Positions 31,701 through 38,320 of a stretch of DNA of 64,000 nucleotides are shown here, in pieces (the first letter of the stretch is position 1; each line of letters opens with the position of its first letter). The notes beneath the pieces are model-generated. The model did not search any database. It worked only from the letters and a program-made list of their open reading frames with translations, and had not been told where the DNA came from. Origin of the DNA: an uncultured Francisellaceae bacterium (GTDB lineage Bacteria; Pseudomonadota; Gammaproteobacteria; UBA6186; Azoamicaceae); contig CAMFJH010000003.1 of the NCBI GenBank assembly GCA_945956915.1, positions 62,001 through 126,000 of the forward strand, in the 5' to 3' direction. A program made the translations under genes and the position numbers.

Positions 31701-34700
31701 GTTATGGAATTTTCAGCATTGATGCCAGTGGCCATTGGACTTACACTGCCAATTCTGCACACAATGAGTTTGTAGCTGGCATAACATACGATGATGTATT
31801 TATGGTTCAAAGTGCAGATGGAACATCGACTTCAATTGCCATTCATATCTTGGGCACCAATGATGCACCTATCATCAGCAGTGGAGCTGGTGCTGCTTTA
31901 GGTTCAGTAAAAGAGGATACCACTTTTGTTGCCAGTGGACAATTAAGTGCTTCTGATGTCGATAATAATGCCACTCAAGCATGGAGTGTTGTAGGTGCTA
32001 ATCAAAGTGCCTATGGTTCTATCAGTGTCAATAATTCAGGCTTATGGACTTATACTCTAAATAATAATGCTACTGTGGTACAGCATTTAGGTGCTGGCCA
32101 AAGCTATAATGATATTTTCACGATCAGAGTCACAGATGATCAAGGTGCAACAGCCGATCAAGTAGTGACTATAACGGTTTACGGTACCAATGATCCAGCA
32201 TTAATTGGTGGTCCTATTTCAGGTACAGTCACCGAAGCTGGTGTGAGTGCAGACACACCCAATGCCAGTGGCACGCTCAGTGTTTCTGATGTTGATACTG
32301 GTGAAAATTCATTCTTAACAACACTATCTAGCAATCCTTCTTTTGGTACAGCCACAATGAGTACGGGAGGCGTTTGGAATTATACCTTGAACAATGCAAA
32401 TGCTACTGTACAGGCTTTAAATGTGGGCCAAACCTTAACAGATACTTTTACAGTCAACTCATTTGATAATACACCAAAGGTAATTACAATTACGATTAAT
32501 GGCGCCAATGATGCAGCCGTGATAACAGGTACAAGCACAGGTTCAGTGCTTGAAGCAGGGGTAAGTGTTGGCACTAATGCTACAGGTACTTTGAGCTCAA
32601 CAGATATTGATAACAGTAATGTTTTTGTAGCAGCTATGGGTACAACTACCTACGGCACTTATCAAATTGATGCTAATGGTATTTGGACCTATACTTTAAA
32701 TAATAATAACCCTAACATACAACTTATGAATACAGATCCTCAAAATACGGGCTTATTTACCACTTCGCGTTCAGATTCATTCACTGTCTTTACAACAGAT
32801 GGAACGACGAAAATAGTAAACCTAACTATTGTAGGTGCTAATGATGCACCTAGCTTTAGCTCTGCACCCAGTGGAGCCCAAGGTTCGGTAACTGAAGATA
32901 CAAGTACAAGTTTTATAGGCACATTGATTGCCTTTGATGTTGACGATTATCCTTCACCTCAAGATTGGAGTATTGTTGGTTCTAGTATGGGTATTTATGG
33001 TTCTATTTTTGCATTGCAAGGCACTTATGGGAATACCCTAGGTAGTGATGGAACCGGTAGGTGGTTTTATAATTTAAATAATAATTTAGGAATAGTACAA
33101 TCTTTGGCAGCAGGTGAAACTCGTACAGAGCAATTTACTGTAAGAGTTACAGATTACCATGGCGCTACTGCGGATCAAGTTGTAACTATTACTATTAATG
33201 GATCAAATGATCCGGTTGCCTTGATAGGTGGTAATCAATTTGCAACCGTGACGGAGCTTGCCAATACCTCAGATAATACGCTCTCTTTGGGTACAGCTAG
33301 CGGAAATGTAACGTTTACCGATATTGATTCTATAGATATTCATACTATTAGTTCTACTATTTTATCATATAGCAACACCTATATTTTAAATGGTGGAATC
33401 ATAACTGCAGCACAAGAAGCCGCTTTTGCAGGATTTTTAAGCTATTCTACTTCGGTAGCTGCTGGCACTTATGTTGTTCCATGGATGTTCTCAGCAACCG
33501 ATAATAATTTTGATTTCTTGGGTGCCAATTCAACTCTAACCATCAATTATGCACTCAGCGTGAGCGATCCTTCGGGTAGCATTGCTACTAAAAATATTAG
33601 TGTTGATATTGTCGGTGCGAATGATGCAGTACAAATTATAGGATCCGCTGGTACGCAAACGTTTTTTGTTAATGAGCGTGTTGGTCTGAGCAATTCTTCA
33701 CTTGCAGATGTTGCTAGTGGAACGATTAATTTTGCAGATCCAGATAGGTATGATAGCCACCTTGCTAATAGCATTACTAGCACATTGGTTGGTTTGGATT
33801 ATCAGGGCTCTCCAACGGCAAGTCAATTGTCTACAGCAAATGGAACGCCTTGGATTGGTAAGTTAAGTTTTAGTATAACAGATACTTCTTTTGTAAATAG
33901 TGTGCAACAACCCGGTAGCTTAGTATGGCAATTTTCTACTGCTGATAATATTTTAGATTTTATTTCAGCTGGACAAACCCTTAATTTAAATTATCAAATA
34001 ACTTTCAATGACGGGGGTGCAAGTCAAAATATTGTGGTAAGTATTATAGGTTCTAATGATGCAGCCACAATTTTTGGAACAACAACTGATTTTGTAACTG
34101 AATCGGGCGGCACTAATAATGGTACGACAGGTACACTTGTTGCAAGCGGCACGGTATTTGATAATGATGTGGATAACACTATAAATACATTTTTAACAAC
34201 AGTTACGGGTGGAACACACGCTAGTTCGATTACGATGAGTGCTGGTGGTAATTGGACTTATACCTTAAATGATGCAGATCCTGCTGTTCAAGCACTCAAT
34301 GTAGGACAAACAATTACAGATACTTTTGCTATTCAATCGATAGATGGAACCCAACAAAATATCGTTATTACTATACGTGGTGCAAATGATGCGCCTGTTG
34401 CCAATAATGATCTGAATAGTGGTAATGAAGGTAATTCAATCACACCTTCAGTGCCTATGACAGGCAATGTTTTAGCCAATGATACAGATGATGGTCCTAC
34501 AACTTTGACGGTAACTTCTGTGGGTACATTCACCAATGCTACTAATTATGGCACATTAGTATTAAGTGCAAACGGCAATTATACTTACACAATTAACGAC
34601 GCAAATGCCACTGTAAATGCTTTGAATGTTGGAAGCAGCCTAACAGATACCTTTAATTATACTGTGTCTGATTCGGGCTCACCTGCATTAAGTGGAACAG

Positions 34701-37700
34701 CAAAAATAATTGTTACTATCAATGGAACAAATGATCCAGCGATTATTGGCGGAACAGCTACAGGTACCGTTTTGGAAGCAGGCGGAGTTGGTAATGGCAC
34801 AGCAGGCACACAAGTAGCAAGCGGCACTTTAAATGACACTGATGTAGATAATACGCCCAATACCTTTTCAACAACACTGATTACACCCGCTTCTTATGGT
34901 GTTGCCAATATTAATACAGGAGGATTATGGACTTATAGCCTTAATAATGCAAATGCTACCGTACAAGCATTAAACGTTGGACAAACATTAACAGATACCT
35001 TTGTCGTACAGTCTTCCGATGGAACACCAAAATCCATAGTTGTTACTATTCAAGGTGCAAATGATAACGCTATCATTTCAGGAACAACTACAGGCGCAGT
35101 CACTGAAGCTTATTCTGGTCCAGCTCCAGTCACGAGTGGTACACTAATATCTAATGATGTTGATAATAGTTCATTATTCTCAACAACACTCATCTCTAAT
35201 CCTAATCCTGCTTATGGTACAGCCTCTATGTCAAGTGGGGGAACATGGAATTATACCCTTAACTATGCAAATCCAACGATACAAACATTATTGGTTGGTA
35301 ATACGTTATCAGATTCCTTCACTGTACAATCCATAGATGGTACTCAACAAATTATCAACATAACGATTAATGGTTCAAATCATGCAGCTTCTATTTCAGG
35401 TCCTAATTCGGGTTCCATGACTGAAGATAATGGAAGTTATGTAACAGGTGGTACTCTAGTAGTATCCGATAGTGATGCAGGTCAATCTACTTTCCAAACA
35501 CCTTCTTCTTTGACGGGCACCTATGGCAACTTTAGTTTTAATTCAACAAGTGGTGTATGGGGCTATACGCTTACTAATGGTACAAATGGAGTTGCAGGAC
35601 CTATACAATCTTTAGCTGCTGGGGCAATATTACATGATACTTTAGTAGTGACATCTTTTGATGGAACAGCTTCTAAAGTAATTGATATCACAATCACAGG
35701 TACTAACGATCTAGCCATTATCTCAGGAACAAGTACGGGTACAGTAATAGAAGCCAGTGGTGTTAACAATGCTACACTAGGTCAACCTATAAGAACAGGT
35801 ACATTGACAGATACAGATATTGATAACCCAGCTAATACTTTCTCAACGACTTTGTTTGCTAATCCTACCTACGGTACTGCGACCATGAGCACGGGCGGTA
35901 CTTGGAGTTATACACTAAATAATTCAAATACTTTTGTACAAGCACTTAATGTTGGTAATACCTTACTAGATACATTTATAGTTCAAACTGTAGATGGCAC
36001 ACAGAAACCAGTGGTTATCACCATTAATGGTGCCAATGATGTGCCTTTCATATCTAACCTTAGTATTAATACAAACGTATCAGGTATAGCGCCTATTACG
36101 TTCACTGTAAATGATTTCGATAGTGCAACATTGACGATGAATAGTAACGGAGCATCAGGTACAAGTCATTTTGGTGGCTTCCCAACAACTTCTTTTGGAG
36201 CAGGTACTACTTTTACCCTTACGCCAATTGTTCAAACAACAGCAGTGGCGGATATCCTTAACTTAAAAGATGGTCAATCTACAGCTGCTGCAGTGATAAC
36301 TTACTACATAGGCACAAACGGTGCAGATTCTTTTAGTGCGATAGGCTCGGGATCTTGGCTTCTGTACGGATTTGATGGTAATGATACTTTTACGAGTTCA
36401 GCTGTCGCCCCAAATACCTTTGTTGGGGGAACAGGTAATGATTCTTATACTATTCGTAATGTTGGCGATGTAGTAATAGAAAATGTTAATGAAGGAAACG
36501 ATACCATACGTTTTGCAAATGATTACACTGCCTCAAGTTTTAATTATACAATTCCTGTCAATATTGAAAACCTTGATTTTAGCCAGCTGTCTAGTTCTGT
36601 TAATGTTAATGCAACAGGTAGCGCAGGCAATAACATTTTTATTTCAAATTTGGGAGTAGACACCTTTAGTGGGGGAGCTGGAAATGACACTTACTTTATT
36701 AATAATGTAGGTGATGTCGTCATTGAAACAGTTACACCAGGCGTAGATGCTGGAGGTGTGGATCTTATTAGCAGTAGTGTTACTTATACGTTACCTGTAT
36801 TTGTAGAAAATTTAACATTGACGGGCTCTGCGAATATTAATGGTACAGGTAATGCTTTAAATAATATAATTACTTCTAATTCTGGCATAGGCACTCTAAC
36901 AGGTGGAGGAGGAATTGATACCTATATTATTAACAATACCTCAGATATTGTGCGTGATAATGGTCAAGGTTTAGTTCAAAGCTATGTTGATTTTAGTTTA
37001 AGTAATACTTATAGTGTAACTAATACTTCTGGGGTGCGAACATTGCAACTGCTAGGTACAGGTAATATTTCAGGCTCTGGTGATTACCACTTTGGTTCTC
37101 AAACAATTATAGGGAATGTAGGAGATAACACACTTACTGCAGGGTTAGGAAGTGTGATTGGTACTACAATTTCGCTTCACACTTTAATAGGAGGGCAAGG
37201 AAATGATTATTATGTTATAAATGAATACCTGTCAGGACCTTCAGCATCTACAGTGTCAACGGATCTTGTTATAGAAAACCCAGGAGAAGGAATTGATACA
37301 GTATTCTTGATGCCCTATTTTGTCGGTAATCAAAATTATAATTACGTATTTAGTTATACACTTCCAGATAATATAGAAAACGTTACAGTTCAAAATCCAA
37401 ATCCAAATAATGATTACCAATTTTCAATAACTGGTACCAATTATGATAATATATTTACTTCAAATACTGCTATAAATTATTTCATAGGCGGACAAGGTAA
37501 TGACACCTATATTATTAATAATGTTAATGATGTAATTCAAGAAGATTCATTTAAAGGGGGCATTGATACTGTTATAACGAATTTTAACTATGCACTAGGA
37601 CCAAACTTAGAAAATTTAACCTTTACTGGTTCGAACAATTTAACAGGAACTGGTACCAATGCTGATAATATTTTAACTTCAAATACCGGCATTGACACGC

Positions 37701-38290
37701 TCATAGGTTTAGGTGGAAATGATACGTATATCATTTCAAATAGTCAAACTAAGATAATAGATGATGATGCAGGCTCTGTAGTTCAGTCATATGTTAATTA
37801 TAACTTGACTTTAAGCCATGCCACCACGCTTGTTTTATTGGGGTCAAGTAATTTAGCTGGCTATGGAAATGTTGCAGGAGACACTATTATTGGGAATTCA
37901 GGTTCTAATACACTTGCCGGTGTTTCCGGCATTACATTAGTAGGTGGAACTGGTGCAGACACTATGTATGGAGGTGGTAATATTGCTTTTAAATACAATG
38001 CACCAAACGAAAGTGGAGATATAATCATCGGCTTTACTCACAATAGCGATTATTTATTGTTTTCTAAAGCGAATTTTAATGTCAATGCCAATAGTACAGG
38101 CACTGTATTGAGCCCAACGGATTTTACCATAGGTCTACAATATGAAACAGCATCGACACATTTCATTTATGATGATCAGTCACGTCAATTATATTATGAT
38201 GCAGATGCCAATGGAGCAGGATCTCCAGTAGTTATTGCAATATTCCCAACTGCTCCCACTATAACATATTCAGATATTCATTTATTTTAA
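16742..38290 (+). CDS. Giant RTX adhesin with about 57 Ig-like (VCBS/cadherin-like) domains
   Basis: About 7182 residues from one uninterrupted 21.5-kb frame. Architecture: a unique N-terminus (1-100); an RTX nonapeptide block (about 103-213, e.g. GGLGDDTIT, GGTGNDVL, GGSGNDQL); about 57 tandem domains of 100-140 residues joined by GTNDAP/GANDAA-type linkers (about 300-6430); a second RTX region of the DTYIINNVGDVV...ENLTLTGS type (about 6540-7080); and a secretion tail ending YYDADANGAG...DIHLF. There is no signal peptide, which fits type I secretion. No LapA-type N-terminal retention module or LapG cleavage site was recognised. The ATG at 16742 has GGAG six bases upstream, better than 16730. 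The transporter must be encoded elsewhere. Likely a surface or released adhesin for host or biofilm attachment (inference). Confidence 0.9.
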   Translation: MSTVTYTIDSETGALIKVNNKVFVSQDPNYYDTYIATSSPNKWVTVSLDLSNTINEQTSNLATAPQDNGTLSLNNQNNAFFGSLKDNSPSTTVSGNNTKLIDGSGGKDIIQGKGDAQLLMGGLGDDTITAGNGGGNRIYGGTGNDVLRAGNGNSSTQAGDRLYGGSGNDQLYGGEHSSGLAFDKLFAGNGNDTVYATNGSYAEGGKGSDVLIISLTSAQAADAQVRTALTAYKNFLQTHNDVNVDSDPNNLANISIYSASNPNGKVFDFSQYGGSSPSANYLNSMNIKALDFEALKIYVNGTLDAPIARPDAFSATEGQAALVTGSVATNDSTAIAGTSLSYSLNAPVPGLSLNANGSYSFNAKDPAYQYLSPGQVLNLVANYTATDQLGAFATSSLTITITGISNNHPATITGTGTGTVTEDGTLTAGNTLTVSDPNPGESKFQTPSSLAGTYGSFSFNSNSGVWSYTLNNNASNVQALSAGSVVHDTLLVKSLDGTASKIIDVTIKGSNDAAIISGNTTGVVVEAGGFNNNIPGTPTVSGQLTATDVDSASTFIAVGACTPSASNYGTYEINTNGLWVYTLDNTNAAVQALNVGQTLTDSFVVRTADGTSQTITITINGSNDAAKISGTIASSVVEAGGISNGTPGTPTVTGTLTDTDVDNTPNTFIAVPAGTASANNYGTYQMTSNGVWTYALNNNNAAVQALNVGQTLTDTFTISTIDGTTKTITITINGANDAAVISGTSAGSVLEAGGVANGTAGTPTASGTLTLTDVDNTVGSNPFIAVSAGTASANNYGTYQMNSNGTWTYTLNNNNAAVQALNIGQSLIDSFLVKALDGTSKTIVITINGSNDAAVISGTVSGSVTEAGGVANATPGTSTATGTLTDTDVDNAANSFTAVPAGAASTNGYGTYQMSSSGTWTYTLNNNNAAVQALNVGATLTDSFTVNTIDGTPKTITITINGANDAAVITGTSTGSVVEAGGVSNGTPGTPSVTGQLISTDVDNPNTFSTALASSPAYGSASINSAGQWTYNLNNTNATVQALNVGQTLTDSFTVKSIDGTTKVVTITINGTNDAAVISGTISSSVTEAGGVANGTIGIPTTSGQLTDTDVDNPVNTFSTTLVSNPSYGSATITSAGLWTYTLNNSNAAVEALNVNQTLTDTFIVQSIDNTPKTITITIRGTNDAAVITGVASGSVVEAGGVANGTPGTPTASGMLISSDVDNPSTFTAVAAGAATVNHYGTYEMNANGTWTYTLNNNLAAVQALNVGQTLSDSFIVKSIDGTSQTVNITINGTNDAAVISGTSVGSVVEAGGVANGTPGTPTATGLLTDTDVDNTPNTFSTVLVANPLHGTASMSVNGQWSYNLNNADAAVNALNTTQTLIDTFTVQTIDGTQKTITITITGANDAPVAGADTNSGNQGTTITGTVAVNDFDVDNGAVLTYTLNSPVPGLVFNADGTYSLNTNDPYYFTGSNQNVVANYTVTDEHGASATSTLTITVIGVNHPPVAMPDTASVAEDSTIIGSVATNDSDPDANSTLTFSLDAAVTGLTFSNNGSYTFDASNAAYQHLAQGATQTVVANYTVTDEHGASAHSTLTITITGTNDTPVISGIATAPMQEDISPFVVSRQLTAFDVDDGATQTWSIAGSATGTYGSITVDQTGLWTYTLNNSSAAVQSLAQGEHFDDVFTVRVMDEHGAFSDQTVTITVTGTNDAPIISGVTSGVVQEDGLIFASGQLVGADVDHGAIPFWSVVGSSTGTYGSITVDNTGLWKYTLDNASPAVQALAQGEHHDEVFTIKLMDEFGAFSNQTVTITVTGTNDAPVISGIDAGTVQEDVAPQFASGQLNASDIDHGATQAWSVQGSNNGVYGSISVNNTGLWTYTLNNASPVVQALAEGEQHTETFTIRVMDEHGAFDDHIVNILVKGTNDAPTAVADTNSGLEDSTITGSVALNDTDVDNGASLSFALNAPVAGLILNTDGSYTFDAGNAAYQHLAEGATQAVVANYTVTDEHGASSTSTLTITLTGTNDAPIAVADTNSGFEDNTITGSVAPNDSDIDDGASLSFALNAPVAGLILNTDGSYTFDAGNATYQHLAEGATQAVVANYTVTDEHGASSTSTLTITLTGTNDAPIISGVDTANVQEDIAPLFASGQLTASDVDDGATQAWSVQGSNNGVYGSISVDNTGLWTYTLNNASPVVQALAEGEQHSETFTIRVMDEHGAFDDHIVSILVKGTNDAPTAVADTNSGLEDSTITGSVALNDTDVDNGASLSFALNAPVAGLILNTDGSYTFDASNAAYQYLAQGAVQNVVANYTVTDEHGASSTSILTITLTGTNDAPIAVADTNSGFEDSMITGSVAFNDSDVDDGTILSFALNSPVAGLILNTDGSYTFDAGNAAYQHLAEGATQAVVANYIVTDEHGASSTSTLTITLTGTNNAPLISGIDAGNVQEDIAPHFASGQLTAFDVDDGATQAWSVEGSNNGIYGSISVDNTGLWTYTLNNASPIVQALAEGEQHTETFTIRVMDEHGAFDDHIVNILVKGKNDAPIALADINSGFEDSTITGSVALNDTDVDNGASLSFALNAPVAGLILNTDGSYTFDAGNTAYQHLAEGAVQNVVANYTVTDEHGASSTSTLTITLTGTNDAPVAVADTNSGLEDSTITGSVALNDSDVDDGTSLSFILNAPVAGLTLNLDGSYSFDAGNVAYQHLAQGAIQNVVAHYTVTDEHGASATSTLTITLTGTNDAPIAVADTNSGLEDSIITGSVASNDSDLDDGASLSFSLNAPVAGLTFNSDGSYVFDAGDAAYQHLAQGEVQDIIAHYTVTDEFGASSTNTLTITLTGVNDPADLSTDIVSLTEGNTAADISTSGTLTISDVDSPATFVAQSGTAGNYGTFSIDASGAWTYTANGPHDEFQDGVDYQELFNVFSADGTQTAVIIHIEGTNDAAILSSDTRNLAEGNAASDISTSGTLTIHDVDSPETFVAQTNAAGLYGTFNIDANGVWSYVASSPHDEFKDGVLYQDSFDVVSADGTHTTVNINITGTNDAAILSSATVDLNEGDTAADISTSGMLTISDVDSPETFVAQTNVSGAYGKFSIDADGNWSYTADNAHNEFIAGNVYQEIFSVSSADGTLTSVTINITGTNDAAVLSSDTRNLTEGNAAADISTSGTLTISDPDSPQTFVAQSGIVGAFGTFAIDNQGAWTYTASSAHDEFKEGQNYQDVFDVQSADGTHTSVTINIAGTNDAPVAMADTASADEDTVITGFVSTNDSDIDQDAVLQYALNNGPIAGLTFNANGSYDFDAGNAAYQHLGIGDQQVIIANYTVTDEHGASATSTLTITINGTNDAPVAVADTNNGNLGDIISGSVAANDSDIDDGAVLTFSLDNPVAGLTFNPNGTYSFNSGDPAYAAGGDQTILAYYTVTDEHGASANSTLTISIHDTQGLLAVADTDAATEDTAISGSVAANDLRVDSDAIFSLDNGPIAGLVFNPDGTYTFDAGDASYQHLAEGQHQNVVVHYTVTNDNNATSSSTLTITLIGTNDAPIAVADTGSVDEDNAINGNLAQNVSDVDDNTVLTFTLDNGPIAGLTFNPDGTYRLYAGDPAYQHLGAGDNQVIQLQYTVTDEHNASSSSTLDITITGTNDAPEAISAIASVDQGNTIAGFVAGTDVDDNAILSYALNTSPIAGLSFNSDGSYTFDANDPAYQHLAAGQAQTIVIPYTVSDEHNATSSSTLSITVNGINDAPVVSSVLNLSLTEGGSSTTLNLLDNASDPDDGETASLSISDIQYYVDGVLTASPAGVSLNDNQLNIDPNDPAFSSLASGQSSIIEVQYNVLDAQGAMVAQTATITINGIDNTNNTAPHAVADSNSGIEGTSDLPSMAITGNVLANDSDAESAHSALTVSTAGTFIGQYGTLNLNTDGSYTYTINDNNSAVDALNIGGSLVETFAYTMSDNDPNNPLTASSTLSITINGADDAPVISGVSSGSATENFVLAARGQLTASDVDNTGPQTWSIVGSDTGAYGHIFVDNTGYWTYILNNGALDLAENEQYTEHFIIRVADEDGAIKDQPVSITVTGTNGTPIVSGPLSGSVQEDTAPSTISGQLTATDIDHGATQTWSIYDSSHNQLVSNLNGTYGALTLSNNGLWTYNLDNNSTAVQALAAGEQQNETFFIRVVDNKGAINQQNLVITVTGTYDAPIAVADTASSSQDEVKMIDVLANDIHVDHGSSLTLIDVSAPGNKGSATIVNNQLQFNPGTDFDHLVQGETETITLNYTMQDGVGTQSSSAVTLTITGTNDPAQIIGNSTGAVTEDGTLSANGALSISDVDTGENQFVLGSSLNAQYGSFSFDTLTGAWTYQLNNGANNVQALGAGQVVHDTLQVSSMDGTDSHVINITITGTNDPAIITGDVSGSVDELGYRDINSPPYSNSVHGTLIYNDVDDPSSSFNFFPGTNVSANGYGIYNIDPTGNWYYTLNNSNPAVNALALGETLSDSFNVRTVDGTMQTITITINGANDAPVAVADTASSGQDEVKLIDVLANDTDVDHNHVFSLVSVSAPPLNKGSAAIVNNQLQFNPGTDFDHLAQGDTETITLNYTMQDEYGIQSSSTVNLTITGTNDAPIAMLDTDSSSQDELKMIDVLANDTDVDDGAVLTLINVSAPANKGSASIVNNQLQFNPGNDFRYLAQGEQETVVLNYTMQDEQGAQSSSTVNLTVFGTNDTPTVSAPLSSTATAGTSAYNNDLLAGALDPDQGETDTLSVSNISYTVNGGASSSNAPAGISLNGHTLTVNPSDPAFTSLSVNQSTVIVLSYDVVDVHGALVSQTETITIHGANPVNQPATISGNTTGSVVEAGGLNNVIANTPIATGTLLASDPDNPPNTFTASSGLGINHYGNYQINTSGNWTYTLDNTNAAVEALNIGQTLTDTFTVESIDGTPQSIIITINGANDAAVLSAASVNLTESNLATDISTSGTLTISDVDSAASFQAQTGTGTGGYGIFSIDASGHWTYTANSAHNEFVAGITYDDVFMVQSADGTSTSIAIHILGTNDAPIISSGAGAALGSVKEDTTFVASGQLSASDVDNNATQAWSVVGANQSAYGSISVNNSGLWTYTLNNNATVVQHLGAGQSYNDIFTIRVTDDQGATADQVVTITVYGTNDPALIGGPISGTVTEAGVSADTPNASGTLSVSDVDTGENSFLTTLSSNPSFGTATMSTGGVWNYTLNNANATVQALNVGQTLTDTFTVNSFDNTPKVITITINGANDAAVITGTSTGSVLEAGVSVGTNATGTLSSTDIDNSNVFVAAMGTTTYGTYQIDANGIWTYTLNNNNPNIQLMNTDPQNTGLFTTSRSDSFTVFTTDGTTKIVNLTIVGANDAPSFSSAPSGAQGSVTEDTSTSFIGTLIAFDVDDYPSPQDWSIVGSSMGIYGSIFALQGTYGNTLGSDGTGRWFYNLNNNLGIVQSLAAGETRTEQFTVRVTDYHGATADQVVTITINGSNDPVALIGGNQFATVTELANTSDNTLSLGTASGNVTFTDIDSIDIHTISSTILSYSNTYILNGGIITAAQEAAFAGFLSYSTSVAAGTYVVPWMFSATDNNFDFLGANSTLTINYALSVSDPSGSIATKNISVDIVGANDAVQIIGSAGTQTFFVNERVGLSNSSLADVASGTINFADPDRYDSHLANSITSTLVGLDYQGSPTASQLSTANGTPWIGKLSFSITDTSFVNSVQQPGSLVWQFSTADNILDFISAGQTLNLNYQITFNDGGASQNIVVSIIGSNDAATIFGTTTDFVTESGGTNNGTTGTLVASGTVFDNDVDNTINTFLTTVTGGTHASSITMSAGGNWTYTLNDADPAVQALNVGQTITDTFAIQSIDGTQQNIVITIRGANDAPVANNDLNSGNEGNSITPSVPMTGNVLANDTDDGPTTLTVTSVGTFTNATNYGTLVLSANGNYTYTINDANATVNALNVGSSLTDTFNYTVSDSGSPALSGTAKIIVTINGTNDPAIIGGTATGTVLEAGGVGNGTAGTQVASGTLNDTDVDNTPNTFSTTLITPASYGVANINTGGLWTYSLNNANATVQALNVGQTLTDTFVVQSSDGTPKSIVVTIQGANDNAIISGTTTGAVTEAYSGPAPVTSGTLISNDVDNSSLFSTTLISNPNPAYGTASMSSGGTWNYTLNYANPTIQTLLVGNTLSDSFTVQSIDGTQQIINITINGSNHAASISGPNSGSMTEDNGSYVTGGTLVVSDSDAGQSTFQTPSSLTGTYGNFSFNSTSGVWGYTLTNGTNGVAGPIQSLAAGAILHDTLVVTSFDGTASKVIDITITGTNDLAIISGTSTGTVIEASGVNNATLGQPIRTGTLTDTDIDNPANTFSTTLFANPTYGTATMSTGGTWSYTLNNSNTFVQALNVGNTLLDTFIVQTVDGTQKPVVITINGANDVPFISNLSINTNVSGIAPITFTVNDFDSATLTMNSNGASGTSHFGGFPTTSFGAGTTFTLTPIVQTTAVADILNLKDGQSTAAAVITYYIGTNGADSFSAIGSGSWLLYGFDGNDTFTSSAVAPNTFVGGTGNDSYTIRNVGDVVIENVNEGNDTIRFANDYTASSFNYTIPVNIENLDFSQLSSSVNVNATGSAGNNIFISNLGVDTFSGGAGNDTYFINNVGDVVIETVTPGVDAGGVDLISSSVTYTLPVFVENLTLTGSANINGTGNALNNIITSNSGIGTLTGGGGIDTYIINNTSDIVRDNGQGLVQSYVDFSLSNTYSVTNTSGVRTLQLLGTGNISGSGDYHFGSQTIIGNVGDNTLTAGLGSVIGTTISLHTLIGGQGNDYYVINEYLSGPSASTVSTDLVIENPGEGIDTVFLMPYFVGNQNYNYVFSYTLPDNIENVTVQNPNPNNDYQFSITGTNYDNIFTSNTAINYFIGGQGNDTYIINNVNDVIQEDSFKGGIDTVITNFNYALGPNLENLTFTGSNNLTGTGTNADNILTSNTGIDTLIGLGGNDTYIISNSQTKIIDDDAGSVVQSYVNYNLTLSHATTLVLLGSSNLAGYGNVAGDTIIGNSGSNTLAGVSGITLVGGTGADTMYGGGNIAFKYNAPNESGDIIIGFTHNSDYLLFSKANFNVNANSTGTVLSPTDFTIGLQYETASTHFIYDDQSRQLYYDADANGAGSPVVIAIFPTAPTITYSDIHLF
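17048..17380 (+). repeat. N-terminal RTX calcium-binding nonapeptide block in the giant adhesin
   Basis: Repeats of the GGxGxDxxx form: GGKDIIQGK, GGLGDDTIT, GGTGNDVLR, GGSGNDQLY, AGNGNDTVY and GGKGSDVLI. They would form a calcium-binding parallel beta-roll. RTX rolls usually lie near the C-terminus, so a block ahead of the Ig-like array is unusual. Confidence 0.85.
22184..24955 (+). repeat. Three tandem copies of a 924-bp higher-order repeat
   Basis: Copies begin at 22184, 23108 and 24032, exactly 924 bp (308 codons) apart. Each holds one 108-residue domain (VQED...WSVQGSNNGVYGS type) followed by two 100-residue domains (VAVADTNSG type). Long stretches are nearly identical at the base level, for example around 22540 and 23463. 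A further domain of the last type follows at 24956. This marks recent unequal recombination and is a likely place for assembly collapse. Confidence 0.9.
25256..26758 (+). repeat. Five-domain block duplicated between the two adhesin genes (copy in the giant gene)
   Basis: Partner of 13851-15350. Domains start at 25256, 25556, 25856, 26156 and 26456 and match the small gene in order and in domain-specific residues such as HIEGTND ending the first and LYGTFNIDA within the second. Confidence 0.75.
36369..37982 (+). repeat. C-terminal RTX/serralysin-type repeat region of the giant adhesin
   Basis: Several units of the form GGxGNDTYxINNVGDVVIE, then SSVTYTLPxxVENLTLTGSxNINGTGNALNN, recur at about 36430, 36670, 36900, 37190, 37490 and 37710. 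This type of repeat precedes the secretion signal in many type I-exported proteins. It ends just before the DIIIGF segment that opens the tail shared with the smaller adhesin. Confidence 0.8.
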
Positions 38291-38320
38291 CAGCTAAAGG
38301 AAAATTGTTGAGTGTGAGTA

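Noticed and set aside
18142..35769. Many 60-100 residue open frames on the minus strand across the giant adhesin gene
   Set aside because: They repeat with the domain period, share the same composition (PAS, VPVTV-like runs) and have no ribosome-binding sites; they are antisense shadows of the repeated coding sequence.
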